Shown: piece by piece, positions 1 to 8,246 of the stretch
Position numbering within the stretch: position 1 is the stretch's first letter
Layout of the letters: each line of letters starts with the position of its first letter
DNA from: a virus
DNA: 36,476 bases
Strand: one strand, 5' to 3'
IMG/VR virus record: IMGVR_UViG_3300031857_020965
Location: 1-36,476 of that record
Made by a program: the position numbers and the translations under genes
Notes under the pieces: model-generated
Told to the model about the DNA's origin: nothing
Database searches by the model: none
What the model saw: only the letters and a program-made list of their open reading frames with translations

Positions 1-635
1 TTATGATAATTATTTGTTGCGCAAAAATCTCTAAATGTATTAAATATATTTTTTTGATTATAAAAATTATCAAATTGTTGAATTTCTATAAACGTATTAT
101 CTTCAGTAAACATTTGATGTAACTGATCTAGATGTTGATTAAAGCTGGTTTGCCAATTAGGTATTAGTTCATTTTCTATGGTAACAGTATTCCATAATGT
201 AGAACCATAATATCCAGTAATACAAATCAAATGTTCTGTATTGATTTGAGATAATGCAGTTAAGTCTATGCGTGGTTTTTTATAAAAAAAGTCAACACCA
301 TTACATAAAGATATAATCTTAATAAGATTTTTCCATCCATCAAGATTTTTACATAGTAAAGTTATTCTAGATAATTGGTCATTATGTGAATTATGTATTT
401 TAGCAGAATCTTTACATATGAAAATTTCACAACCTAAAATTGGCTTTATATCATAATTTTGCATTTCTTTAAAAAATGCTACAGAACCAGCAATTGTACC
501 AGCGTCGGTAATTGCACACGCATTAATTGATAATTCTTTACATCTTTCCGCAATATCTTTAGGTTTTGATAAGCCTAATTGTAAACTATAATGAGAATGT
601 ACATGCAATGGTATATATTTCATATTTCTATTCAT
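1..635 (-). CDS. dnaE: DNA polymerase III alpha subunit (DnaE-like, C-family), N-terminal part, cut by window edge
   Basis: The visible 211 residues are the PHP domain that opens bacterial replicative C-family polymerases. HVHSHYSL lies near residues 10-17, followed by an AITDAGTIAG segment and a KPILGCEIFI strand, which is the usual DnaE order. In active PHP domains the second motif reads TDHG. Here the His is Ala, so metal-dependent PHP activity is probably weakened, as in E. coli DnaE. The start at 635 forms an ATGA overlap with the stop of the upstream nuclease; an in-frame ATG at 623 is the alternative. The palm, fingers and other domains lie beyond the left edge. Encoding its own polymerase, helicase, primase and recombinase implies a largely self-sufficient phage replisome. 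Family call is confident; whether the full gene is intact cannot be seen. Confidence 0.88.
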   Translation of the reverse strand, partial: MNRNMKYIPLHVHSHYSLQLGLSKPKDIAERCKELSINACAITDAGTIAGSVAFFKEMQNYDIKPILGCEIFICKDSAKIHNSHNDQLSRITLLCKNLDGWKNLIKIISLCNGVDFFYKKPRIDLTALSQINTEHLICITGYYGSTLWNTVTIENELIPNWQTSFNQHLDQLHQMFTEDNTFIEIQQFDNFYNQKNIFNTFRDFCATNNYH

Positions 636-1669
636 TCGCCAGGAGCTTTATAAAAACCAAATGTGTGATTGGGATGTTTATATTCTTGAATCACCGAGTT
701 CATACCCTTGATCTCTATGTCGTGGTGTATTTGTTCACACTTAGACATTATAGCACCACATGGGGTGGTTTGTCCATACCTATATTCTTCCAACGGAGCT
801 ATGGAAGTGCCGTCAAAGGTTGTTTTTCCAAAATGGCATAACTTGCTACACATCCAACTCTTATGTAATTGCGGTTTTTTAACTGTAACAATTTTTTCAA
901 ATTTTTGTTTTATCATTTGTTCAGTTTTTAAAAGATCCTTTTTTTCAAAACAGATAGAGAATGGTCCTCCATCATTAATAAAATTAATTGTTACCATAAT
1001 GTGATCCACATTAGGATATAACTGACTAGCAGCATAATGATATATTCTTAACTGAGGATCATTTTCTAAACATTCTTGGCTTTTTTGTTTACCGGTAGCC
1101 CAGTTTAATCTTTTGCCAGTTTTCCAGTCTACAATCTCATAAAAATTATCGTCTATTTTTGTAATTAGGTCTATAGTTCCTTTTAGTGCCAATTGACCTT
1201 CTAATTTTCCATCGGGAGTATCAAATGAATATTTAGACCACGGTTTATCGATAATAAAGTCAAAATGTTGTTCTGGACAAACAATATCTCTATTTCTTGG
1301 GTCAAACATGCCATTATTAAAAGATAATGTTTTTTCTACCCATTTTGTACAATCTATTTTGTCCTTTTCTGTCCACTTATGATGTTTGTTTGCGGTGCTA
1401 TAGTAATCATATACTTGATCAATAATAGTATATAAATTATAATTCATAGTATCTATATCACCAACAATATCATCAGTAATATTGTTTATATTGTCTTGAT
1501 TAGCTTTTTTAATAAATGCTAATATTTCTAAAATTTTATGTACGATAGTTCCTTTATCGGCCTTTTGATTTGATGGACCTCGCCATCCAAGAACATATTC
1601 AATAAAGTATTGTTGTTCACACATACTGTGTGTATTGTATGAACTACTTCTAAAGTAAGTAATTATAAT
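632..1669 (-). CDS. PD-(D/E)XK exonuclease of the RecB/Cas4-like family
   Basis: RecB-family nuclease core: a KGTIVHKILE helix, then LKGTIDLI (metal Asp) and YEIVDWKTGK (D-x-K), the standard motif I-III layout. A Cys in the first helix (MCEQQYFIEYVLG) plus a Cys cluster near the C-terminus (CSKLC, then PCGAIMSKC) could hold an Fe-S cluster as in Cas4/AddB; that is inferred. The first ATG is at 1624. The reading frame stays open upstream and encodes a family-typical RSSSYNTHS segment just before the Cys. No ATG, GTG or TTG lies there, so I extend to an ATT at 1669 that overlaps the upstream TAA and follows GAAAGG by 9 nt. If ATT is wrong, use 1624. Likely role: 5'-3' or end-processing nuclease in phage recombination and replication. 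There is no CRISPR context. Confidence 0.82.
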   Translation of the reverse strand: MIITYFRSSSYNTHSMCEQQYFIEYVLGWRGPSNQKADKGTIVHKILEILAFIKKANQDNINNITDDIVGDIDTMNYNLYTIIDQVYDYYSTANKHHKWTEKDKIDCTKWVEKTLSFNNGMFDPRNRDIVCPEQHFDFIIDKPWSKYSFDTPDGKLEGQLALKGTIDLITKIDDNFYEIVDWKTGKRLNWATGKQKSQECLENDPQLRIYHYAASQLYPNVDHIMVTINFINDGGPFSICFEKKDLLKTEQMIKQKFEKIVTVKKPQLHKSWMCSKLCHFGKTTFDGTSIAPLEEYRYGQTTPCGAIMSKCEQIHHDIEIKGMNSVIQEYKHPNHTFGFYKAPGE

Positions 1670-2262
1670 GGTAGGACGCCTTTCTTTTTTAGGAAAGATA
1701 ATACAGCATAAGTTTGTTGTTCTATTGTCAGCATATGATTAAATATAACGGTATCAAAATTTTGTTGATTATAGTTTTTTGGATCTAGTGCTGTTTCACT
1801 ATCATGATTAGAATTAAATGGATTTCTGGTTAATTTGATTACTAATCCTCTAGCGTCTTTAATGGCATCTACTTCATTAGGAAATCTGCAATCAGCAATT
1901 ATGGCCAGTTGTGGCTTATCTTCATTAATTTTCTGAATAGTGGCATTAGCCCATATATTATGTTGTAGTTTCCTAAAAATATCAGTTCCAACAAATTGCA
2001 TTACTTCTCTTGCGGTTAATTGTTTTCCATCCCAATAATTATTAGTTAATTCATTCTTATTATCGTCAGTTCCATAACACTGATCATAAGTTAGACCAAG
2101 TAATTTTATACAAATATCTTGCTTTAAAGGATCTGCAAAGTTATATATTTTGACATCATTAGATATTTCAGGATAAAATGTGTTATAATATCTAATAATA
2201 TCTTGCGAACATGTGGTTTTGCCAGATTGTTTTCTTCCGGCAAAAGCTATAATTTGTGTCAT
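1663..2262 (-). CDS. Deoxynucleoside monophosphate kinase
   Basis: 199-residue P-loop kinase. Walker A GRKQSGKTT is at residues 9-17. A DCRFPNEVDAIK segment near residue 125 and a following KLTRNP are typical of the T4 gp1-type dNMP kinases, which phosphorylate dGMP, dTMP and modified dCMP to diphosphates. The gene overlaps the primase gene by ATGA at its start and runs into the nuclease gene at its end, so it is within the replication operon. It complements dCMP deaminase and ribonucleotide reductase further upstream in the same operon. Substrate range, including whether it accepts a modified nucleotide, cannot be read from sequence. Confidence 0.85.
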   Translation of the reverse strand: MTQIIAFAGRKQSGKTTCSQDIIRYYNTFYPEISNDVKIYNFADPLKQDICIKLLGLTYDQCYGTDDNKNELTNNYWDGKQLTAREVMQFVGTDIFRKLQHNIWANATIQKINEDKPQLAIIADCRFPNEVDAIKDARGLVIKLTRNPFNSNHDSETALDPKNYNQQNFDTVIFNHMLTIEQQTYAVLSFLKKKGVLPL

Positions 2263-3383
2263 ATAAATTTCCTTATTTCGTTATGTACTTCTTCATCAGA
2301 CATTTCAGCAATATCATTTTTACTAATTTTAATATTATGTATATTATATGTTCTATAACATTTATTATAAATTTGCGTCCTAGCTTTTTCCCCAGCTTCA
2401 TCATTATCCATTATTACTATAATAGACATAGCTCCAGATATATCCAATAATGTTTTTTGCCTATCGCTTAGATTTGATCCAAAAATAGCTACAGAATTAT
2501 GAATATTATTTTGTTCTAATTTCCATACATTTCCTGGACTTTCAACCAAAATTACATAACCAGATGATTTTATATAATCTTTTGCAAACCATAGATTATA
2601 AAGATTTTCTTGAGTTTTAAATCCTGTACTATGTCTCCATTTTGGAAATTTGTTGATACAGTCTTGGTTTTGTTCATGATAATTGGCACACTGTTTACAT
2701 TTGTCATAAATTATTCTACCAGTACATCCTATCATGTGAGTATAATCTATATCATAGATAGGTACTACGGCCCTATGAGACATTTCTTTATTGTCTGCGA
2801 TACAATCGCCTACATCATATTTATTTAAAATCTCTTGAGAAAAACCACGATCCATAAAGTATCTACTAGGAATTTCAAGATTTTTGCGTACTATGTTCCT
2901 TGTTACGCTTCTATTATTTGGATTGGTATTAGTGCTAACAGGTGCTAGTAATTTACTATTATTAATAAATATATTTTTATTTTGTTCATCATTAGATACC
3001 TTGATCTCAGATAATGACAAATTTAAAAAATCAATTGCATAATTTAATGCTTCTTGAAAAGAAACTGTTGGGTTTCCATTTTTATTCCACTGTTTATTGT
3101 TATGAGACAAAACACCTCTAATAAAACCAATAATTGAAGCTTTGAAAGTATGTTCACAATGGTGTGTACGACAATTCCAATTGCCTCTATATGTATCTCC
3201 AGTATAATACAGATTCAATGCGCTATCATTATCTCCGCCATGAATTGGACAACTCATAGTAATGAATCTACCATTATCTCGATATTCTAAATTTAGATGA
3301 TCTAATAAATCATAAATACGATCACATATCTTATCGCATATTATTTTAATTTTATTTTGATTAATTGAAGTTGATTTGGTCAT
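2259..3383 (-). CDS. dnaG: DNA primase (CHC2 zinc finger plus TOPRIM)
   Basis: Zinc-binding region near residues 50-85 with CPIHGGD and CRTHHCE, matching the CHC2-type primase finger. The TOPRIM domain near residues 270-330 has VILVESPGNV (catalytic Glu) and IIVIMDNDEAG (DxD). The length is about 374 residues, short for bacterial DnaG but usual for phage primases. The frame opens at 3431, but I choose ATG 3383, preceded by a purine-rich GAAGAAGAG and overlapping the helicase stop by only 23 nt. It synthesises RNA primers for lagging-strand replication, presumably with the DnaB-like helicase encoded immediately upstream. Confidence 0.87.
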   Translation of the reverse strand: MTKSTSINQNKIKIICDKICDRIYDLLDHLNLEYRDNGRFITMSCPIHGGDNDSALNLYYTGDTYRGNWNCRTHHCEHTFKASIIGFIRGVLSHNNKQWNKNGNPTVSFQEALNYAIDFLNLSLSEIKVSNDEQNKNIFINNSKLLAPVSTNTNPNNRSVTRNIVRKNLEIPSRYFMDRGFSQEILNKYDVGDCIADNKEMSHRAVVPIYDIDYTHMIGCTGRIIYDKCKQCANYHEQNQDCINKFPKWRHSTGFKTQENLYNLWFAKDYIKSSGYVILVESPGNVWKLEQNNIHNSVAIFGSNLSDRQKTLLDISGAMSIIVIMDNDEAGEKARTQIYNKCYRTYNIHNIKISKNDIAEMSDEEVHNEIRKFI

Positions 3384-4824
3384 CTTGCTCTTCTTCAATA
3401 GCAAATCCTGTACCATTTTTTGAGTCCCCACTATGTAATAATTCTATTCTAGTTTTACCTTCGGTGATTTTGGCACACCAACCTTTCATATGACAATTGA
3501 TATAGTCATTATCTTCGATTCCAGATCCATGTCTGCTAATAACAGGTATTAATTTTCTATTACCATGATTGCTTCCATCTTCGGCTATCTCTTCATCGCT
3601 TTTGCGTTTAAAAATCGTAAAATTACTACATAGCCAAATAATTCTATCGGATCCACTAGCAGTATCTGTTGTTTCTTTAGTTATTCCATCTCTATTTAAT
3701 TGTACAAATGCTACTACTGGTATCTTATATTTGCAAGCAAAATTATGTAAGGATGTCATCATAAATCCTAACACTTGATATTCTTTCATATCTTGACTAA
3801 TACCAGCACTATCCATAAGCTTTAGATAATCATAAAATATTACACACGGTTTGGCTGTACCGTCACTATTTAATCCCACATCTTTAATTATCCATCTTTT
3901 CATAATAGATAATTGTTCTTCAAATGGTTTGCCTGCTATTGGTTTATAATATAGTTTAGCCTCTTTTAATTCCTTCATACCCTTTAATATTTTATCTCTA
4001 AGTACAGTAGATTCATTAAATTTGCCAGTTTCTATTTTATTAATTTCTATTTCACTAATCATTGCTAATAATCTATTAATATGATCCTCTTTAGTCATTT
4101 CAGTGTCTAGATTAAGAACTGGAATTTTAAGTTTACTAGCAATATGAAAGCCCATATTATCAGCCAATAACGTTTTACCGGTTTTGGGTCTGGCCGCAAT
4201 AACATTAATTGTACTTTTTCTTAATCCTCCACCAATAGCAGCATCATAGGCTGGAAATCCTGTAGAAATACCAACTTGATTTATTGGATTTTTAATTAGA
4301 TTATCTATATAATCATCTATACCAACAGAAACATGGGTCGCATTATTTTCTGTATCATTCAGTGTAGATGCAAAATTAAATATTCTATCTTCAGCAAGAT
4401 TTAATATAGAAGTAATACTTTCTGAGCCATTTACTTCTAATATTTTTTCTTGAGCTGTTTCTAACTCTTTATGTAATTTTCTAGCTATTTCTAATTTTTT
4501 TATTTTTGCTGCAAATGTAATTAGATTATCTTTACTAGCTGGAAAATCAAGAATCGCTTTTAAATGTAATGTTTCATCTTTACGATTTAAAATATGATCT
4601 AGTGATAAATCTTTTGCAGCAGAATATATAAGTGCTATGTCGATTTGAGTATTTTTACTGCCAGCATCAAAGATATATTTTAGGCATTTATAAATAATTT
4701 TATTACTATCTATAGTAAATGTCTGATCATTAATTAAATCAGAAATCTCAATATATGCTTCATCGCCAAATTTACATAATATTGACAATAAAGCTCTTTC
4801 TGCTGACGGATCTGTTAAAATCAT
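3361..4824 (-). CDS. dnaB: Replicative DNA helicase, DnaB family
   Basis: About 487 residues. The N-terminal DnaB helical domain is recognisable from PSAERALLSILCK onward. The RecA-like motor has Walker A ARPKTGKT (in place of the usual GRPGMGKT), an LNLDTEMTKEDHINRLL segment (H1a region) and a Walker B-like CVIFYDYLKLM. The start at 4824 is favoured over the open frame at 4848 because GCAGGA sits 6 nt upstream and the ATG follows the previous stop directly. It unwinds the fork for the phage polymerase; genes for primase and recombinase lie nearby. No intein is visible in the P-loop region. Confidence 0.88.
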   Translation of the reverse strand: MILTDPSAERALLSILCKFGDEAYIEISDLINDQTFTIDSNKIIYKCLKYIFDAGSKNTQIDIALIYSAAKDLSLDHILNRKDETLHLKAILDFPASKDNLITFAAKIKKLEIARKLHKELETAQEKILEVNGSESITSILNLAEDRIFNFASTLNDTENNATHVSVGIDDYIDNLIKNPINQVGISTGFPAYDAAIGGGLRKSTINVIAARPKTGKTLLADNMGFHIASKLKIPVLNLDTEMTKEDHINRLLAMISEIEINKIETGKFNESTVLRDKILKGMKELKEAKLYYKPIAGKPFEEQLSIMKRWIIKDVGLNSDGTAKPCVIFYDYLKLMDSAGISQDMKEYQVLGFMMTSLHNFACKYKIPVVAFVQLNRDGITKETTDTASGSDRIIWLCSNFTIFKRKSDEEIAEDGSNHGNRKLIPVISRHGSGIEDNDYINCHMKGWCAKITEGKTRIELLHSGDSKNGTGFAIEEEQDDQINFN

Positions 4825-4826
4825 AT

Positions 4827-5231
4827 TTATCCTGCGTTTGTTGAACAATTATTACATTTATATCTATCTACAGAATCACTAATCAAAACTGGATTTACAG
4901 ATTCTTTTTTGCCACAAGATCTACATACTACAGATATTGGTTTAAAAGATCTATTTCTTGGTGTTGGTGGAAATTTATTTAATGCTTTATCGACTATAGT
5001 ATCTTCCTTATGCAAGTCTTTAACTCCCATGGTTAAAAATCTATTATTCGATGAAGGATCATACTTAGGCGATCTAGTTTTTGATCTAATATTATTTTGT
5101 TTCTGTATTTTAGTTTTTGGTTTTGTTTTTTTAGATTTTTTAGGAGTATTTTCATTTGGCAATAAAGACTGTAATATATTTATTAATAATTTAATTTGTT
5201 CGGGATTATTCTTAATATCGTCAAGATCCAT
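4827..5231 (-). CDS. Hypothetical protein with C-terminal zinc ribbon
   Basis: 134 residues, family not recognised. The N-terminal 25 residues look helical, followed by a Lys/Thr/Pro-rich basic linker (residues about 30-60) that is probably disordered and could touch nucleic acid. The C-terminus carries CRSCGKKE and, about 20 residues later, CNNCS, a four-Cys zinc-ribbon pattern. It overlaps the upstream helical gene by 11 nt and ends directly before the helicase SD, so it belongs to the replication operon. A helicase-loading or ssDNA-binding accessory role would fit the position but is only inference. Confidence 0.6.
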   Translation of the reverse strand: MDLDDIKNNPEQIKLLINILQSLLPNENTPKKSKKTKPKTKIQKQNNIRSKTRSPKYDPSSNNRFLTMGVKDLHKEDTIVDKALNKFPPTPRNRSFKPISVVCRSCGKKESVNPVLISDSVDRYKCNNCSTNAG

Positions 5232-5715
5232 GTTTCACCTTTATTTTTTGTACTGATAGCATGATGTCTGATAAATTCTTAATGCTGTTAGCTATATAAG
5301 ATAATCTATCTATTCTTTGTTTAGCGTATTTTTTAATTTTATTTAGTGCCGCGGCTTTATCATTATGCTTGATGGCTTGTAGCGATTTTTCTATAAATCC
5401 ATAGCCCTTATAATTATTAATCTCGTCTGCAATAGTTTCTTTAATAGTTTCATCAGCCCAATTATGTCTAGCAATTTCTCGATTTAATGTTCTTTGAACA
5501 TAAAATGAATATTGTGCTAATCTATAAGATATTTGAGCACAGTCTTCTGGATTAAGTTTTTCTATAATATCTCTACTCATAGTAAAATAATTATTTAGTT
5601 CTGTTTCATTAAAAGAGTGTAAATTACTATAATTTCCTAGTCCTAGAGATGATTCATATTCATCTAATACTTTATCCCATTCTTCCACTTGTTCTTTGGT
5701 TGTTTTATTATTCAT
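5221..5715 (-). CDS. Hypothetical all-helical protein, possible recombination mediator analogue
   Basis: 164 residues, no recognised family. It appears almost wholly alpha-helical, with a C-terminal half rich in Lys and hydrophobic heptads ending in two helices (around RLSYIANSIKNL and MLSVQKIK). Shape, size and basic character recall T4 UvsY, the recombinase loader. The recombinase gene is only one gene away upstream, with a nuclease between. I see no diagnostic motif, so this is a positional suggestion only. It overlaps its neighbours at both ends (8 and 11 nt), consistent with translational coupling. Confidence 0.55.
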   Translation of the reverse strand: MNNKTTKEQVEEWDKVLDEYESSLGLGNYSNLHSFNETELNNYFTMSRDIIEKLNPEDCAQISYRLAQYSFYVQRTLNREIARHNWADETIKETIADEINNYKGYGFIEKSLQAIKHNDKAAALNKIKKYAKQRIDRLSYIANSIKNLSDIMLSVQKIKVKHGS

Positions 5716-6115
5716 AAATTTTACGTTTCCATTCTTCTATATTTTCATTATATGATAAATCTATATATTTAATTCTATTAATTTCGCACCATTCTTGTTT
5801 TTCTTTATCTCTTTTTTGTGCTTTTAAAAAAGACAGTTTATTAGTGTGATAAAAAGGTATAAATTTATAATGTTGTTCACCATGAACCTCTATACATTTT
5901 TTTAATAATGGTATATAAAAATCTAAATATAATACTTCAGATTTTCTAATATGAATCGGTACTTCTTCTAGAATTTGCATAGTGGGATATGCATCTTTAA
6001 TTAAATCTCTAGCTTTTAGATGATAACTAGACTTATGAGTAAGTACTCCAGCTTTTACAATATTACCAGTCAGTGTCCAATTATACCAATTCCCATCCAA
6101 ATCTTTGGTATTCAT
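5708..6115 (-). CDS. Vsr/DUF559-like PD-(D/E)XK endonuclease
   Basis: 135 residues. The core LYLDFYIPLLKKCIEVHGEQHY (residues about 63-84, split here as LYLDFYIP and CIEVHGEQHY) gives the Asp and the E-x-H-G-x-Q pattern of small very-short-patch-repair-like nucleases. It is followed by an FLKAQKRDKEKQEWC helix and a strand RIKYIDLSY, the usual order in this fold. The start lies directly after the recombinase stop with no gap. Likely a structure- or mismatch-specific nuclease or a junction resolvase for recombination-dependent replication. Its exact substrate is unknown. Confidence 0.68.
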   Translation of the reverse strand: MNTKDLDGNWYNWTLTGNIVKAGVLTHKSSYHLKARDLIKDAYPTMQILEEVPIHIRKSEVLYLDFYIPLLKKCIEVHGEQHYKFIPFYHTNKLSFLKAQKRDKEKQEWCEINRIKYIDLSYNENIEEWKRKIYE

Positions 6116-7129
6116 TTATTTGTTGATACCCATTGTTTTTTGTACTTCGTTATATAATTCTTGATAAATTGAATCATTTTCAATTAAAAACTGTCTAACT
6201 TTTTCAATACCTTGAAATTTAGTCTTATCATCATTTAAAAAGGATAAAGTATACCAAGCTCCACCTTTATTAATTAAACCAATATCAACGGCTAAATTTA
6301 CTAGCTCCATATGCTTATCAATTCCTTGTCCATATCTAATATAGCTAGTAATAGTGGCTCCTGGAGGACCAAGAGCAGAACACAGAGTTTGCCATTCCAC
6401 TTCTTGTCCAATTTGAGTATTATCCGCGCCTAATAGCCATGGTTTAAATGACTTAGCTCTTAATTTTACATCTGTTTGATATGCTATAGCTTGACCGCTT
6501 TTTTCTTTAAACTCAGCACCATATCCTGTGGGATTGCCCATTAGGTGAGTGATACCAATTACAACATTTTTATTAACAGGAATTACATTTGCTACTTTAC
6601 GACAAAATTTAGCTAATAATTTTGCTCCATCTGCTCTTTGCATTTTATCCATATCGCTGGTAATTTCTGCTTCTGTACATAGTGCAGAATAGGAGTCGAT
6701 AATTAATACTGATCCTGGATCTTCATTAATAATTCTTTCTGCTATTTGTAAATACTCTTCAGCATGAAGTATCTTACCTGTTTGTGATCCGATAATATTA
6801 AATCTATCTAAATTGATATTTGGTATACCTTCTAAATCTCTCTTTTTTAACCGACCCTCGATATTTAGATAATACACATTTCTTGGATCACCATTAGTAC
6901 TATATTTCTCTTGTTGTGCTGTAGCCGCAAAATCCAGAGATGTTGTGGTTTTTCCACATTTAGGTTGACCAGTTAAAACCACAAAACTACCTTCTGGAAT
7001 ACCTCCATTTAGAATAATATCTAAAGCAGGACTAACAGGGATGGTTATACATTCTTTATCTATCACTGCTGTGCCAGAAATAATAACGTTTGATCCAAAA
7101 TCTTTTGAAATACTATCTTGAAGTCCCAT
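6116..7129 (-). CDS. uvsX: RecA/UvsX-like recombinase
   Basis: 337 residues, RecA core. Walker A GQPKCGKT is at 54-61, a catalytic-Glu segment NIEGRL near 89-94, and Walker B VLIIDSYSAL near 141-150. An ITHLMGNP segment around residue 195 fits the L2-adjacent region. The N-terminal GGIPEGSFVVLTG is typical of UvsX and RecA. The length is between T4 UvsX and bacterial RecA. AAGGAAAT lies 8 nt before the ATG, inside the end of the upstream gene (17 nt overlap). It catalyses strand exchange in recombination-dependent replication and repair. No intein is present. Confidence 0.9.
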   Translation of the reverse strand: MGLQDSISKDFGSNVIISGTAVIDKECITIPVSPALDIILNGGIPEGSFVVLTGQPKCGKTTTSLDFAATAQQEKYSTNGDPRNVYYLNIEGRLKKRDLEGIPNINLDRFNIIGSQTGKILHAEEYLQIAERIINEDPGSVLIIDSYSALCTEAEITSDMDKMQRADGAKLLAKFCRKVANVIPVNKNVVIGITHLMGNPTGYGAEFKEKSGQAIAYQTDVKLRAKSFKPWLLGADNTQIGQEVEWQTLCSALGPPGATITSYIRYGQGIDKHMELVNLAVDIGLINKGGAWYTLSFLNDDKTKFQGIEKVRQFLIENDSIYQELYNEVQKTMGINK

Positions 7130-7544
7130 TTTCTATTTCCTTGAGTTTATCTAATATATTTTTATTTACAATATCTTTTTTGCCAGTATCTAATAGATTT
7201 CTGTGTATACTTTTTGGTTGCGGTACTGGAAGATCCTTTTTTTGTTTCTTGATTTGTTCTATTATATCGTCGAGATGCGGTGCTCGCAATGAATAAATTT
7301 TTATACCTCTACTGGAAAGCAAACCATCAATTATATCCTTATATGAATATTTTTTTAATAGTTTATGAGCAGCGGTAATTTGTCCTTTATATTCCTTCTC
7401 CCATTCAGGAGATAGCCAAAATCTAAAATGTAAGTCTTTATTTTGTTTTTTTGCTATTCTTTCACAAATAAATTCAGCAATATATTGAGCAGCAGTGACG
7501 GATTTGCCATTTGAATATTTTGATGGAAATAAATTATTATTCAT
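7113..7544 (-). CDS. Conserved-looking hypothetical protein
   Basis: 143 residues, function unknown. The N-terminus (SNGKSVTAAQYIAEFICERIAKK) and the middle (HFRFWLSPEWEKEY, then AAHKLLKKYSYKDIIDGL) read like a compact helical domain that binds a partner. The C-terminal third is basic and proline-containing. It lies directly upstream of the recombinase with a 17 nt overlap, and its own start overlaps the upstream gene by 8 nt. Size and location would suit a replication or recombination accessory factor, but no motif supports a specific claim. Confidence 0.6.
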   Translation of the reverse strand: MNNNLFPSKYSNGKSVTAAQYIAEFICERIAKKQNKDLHFRFWLSPEWEKEYKGQITAAHKLLKKYSYKDIIDGLLSSRGIKIYSLRAPHLDDIIEQIKKQKKDLPVPQPKSIHRNLLDTGKKDIVNKNILDKLKEIENGTSR

Positions 7545-7872
7545 TTGGTCTAAATATATGTTCTAGATTTTTTGCTGGAAGGTTAGCAACGCGTTTTTTA
7601 AATTCATCATTCACTGAAGAAGCTTCTCTAGTCATAATAGAAACATTATTTATCTTTTTATCTCTAGTATGTCTGATCATTAATTCTTTAGATTTTGGTA
7701 GTGCCTTTGATGATTTGATAGGTAATTCTACTTGTTTTATCGGGGTGTTTTTTTCTATGTATCGTTCTACTTGCTTAACCGTGAGCTTTAATTCTTCTGC
7801 TATTTTTTCTGTCGAATAATTTTGAGTTATTAACCAATTGATAGCATAAGATAGTTCTTTAGTAATTTTCAT
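7537..7872 (-). CDS. Small helix-turn-helix protein
   Basis: 111 residues. Residues about 8-38 (INWLITQNYSTEKIAEELKL followed by TVKQVERYIE) match a sigma-region-4 or resolvase-type helix-turn-helix. The remainder is basic and likely flexible, with a VSIMTREASSVNDEFKKR segment near residue 80 that resembles a short conserved tail seen in other phage proteins. The start abuts the stop of the upstream gene. It could be a small regulator or a component of the replication complex. The call of HTH is moderate; function is open. Confidence 0.58.
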   Translation of the reverse strand: MKITKELSYAINWLITQNYSTEKIAEELKLTVKQVERYIEKNTPIKQVELPIKSSKALPKSKELMIRHTRDKKINNVSIMTREASSVNDEFKKRVANLPAKNLEHIFRPNE

Positions 7873-8246
7873 TAGTTCATCTCTCTTTCAGCATTATTGA
7901 TCCATGCGATATTTTTTGTTCTTAAAAAGTTAATATACATATCGAATATTCTATTATTTACTTCTTTGAATTCCCATGCCTTTTTCCCTATTTTTGATAA
8001 AAATTTATTTTCTGTTCCCTCAGAATATAAACCTATAGGATTATAAATTTTACCATATGTGCCAACTTTTATATAATATCTAATTTTTGTATCAGAAATA
8101 TTTTTTTTAGCAAATACCTTATCTGATAGTTCATTTGTTCTTGGATTTTTATCATTGTCTAAAAAGTGATGTTGGCCAATAATAGTATAATATTCAACAT
8201 GATTGGTTGGAGTGGGCTTATTGTTTATAGTAAATAGGTTATCCAT
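7872..8246 (-). CDS. Hypothetical protein
   Basis: 124 residues, not recognised. Mixed alpha/beta composition with aromatic-rich strands (HVEYYTIIGQHHF, RYYIKVGTYGKIYNP) and a basic, Trp-containing C-terminus. No signal peptide, membrane segment or metal motif is visible. The gene overlaps the FmdB-like gene upstream by 8 nt and meets the HTH gene downstream at a shared base, so it is a genuine member of the operon. Confidence 0.55.
   Translation of the reverse strand: MDNLFTINNKPTPTNHVEYYTIIGQHHFLDNDKNPRTNELSDKVFAKKNISDTKIRYYIKVGTYGKIYNPIGLYSEGTENKFLSKIGKKAWEFKEVNNRIFDMYINFLRTKNIAWINNAEREMN

Noticed and set aside
566-1004. Plus-strand frames overlapping the nuclease gene
   Set aside because: They lie inside a well-supported minus-strand gene and encode low-complexity hydrophobic sequence without motifs.
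632-1669. Cas4 as part of a CRISPR adaptation system
   Set aside because: No Cas1, Cas2 or repeat array is present; the context is phage replication.
4909-5256. Plus-strand frame of about 115 codons
   Set aside because: Antisense of the zinc-ribbon gene, whose CxxC pairs support the minus-strand frame; no initiation signal.
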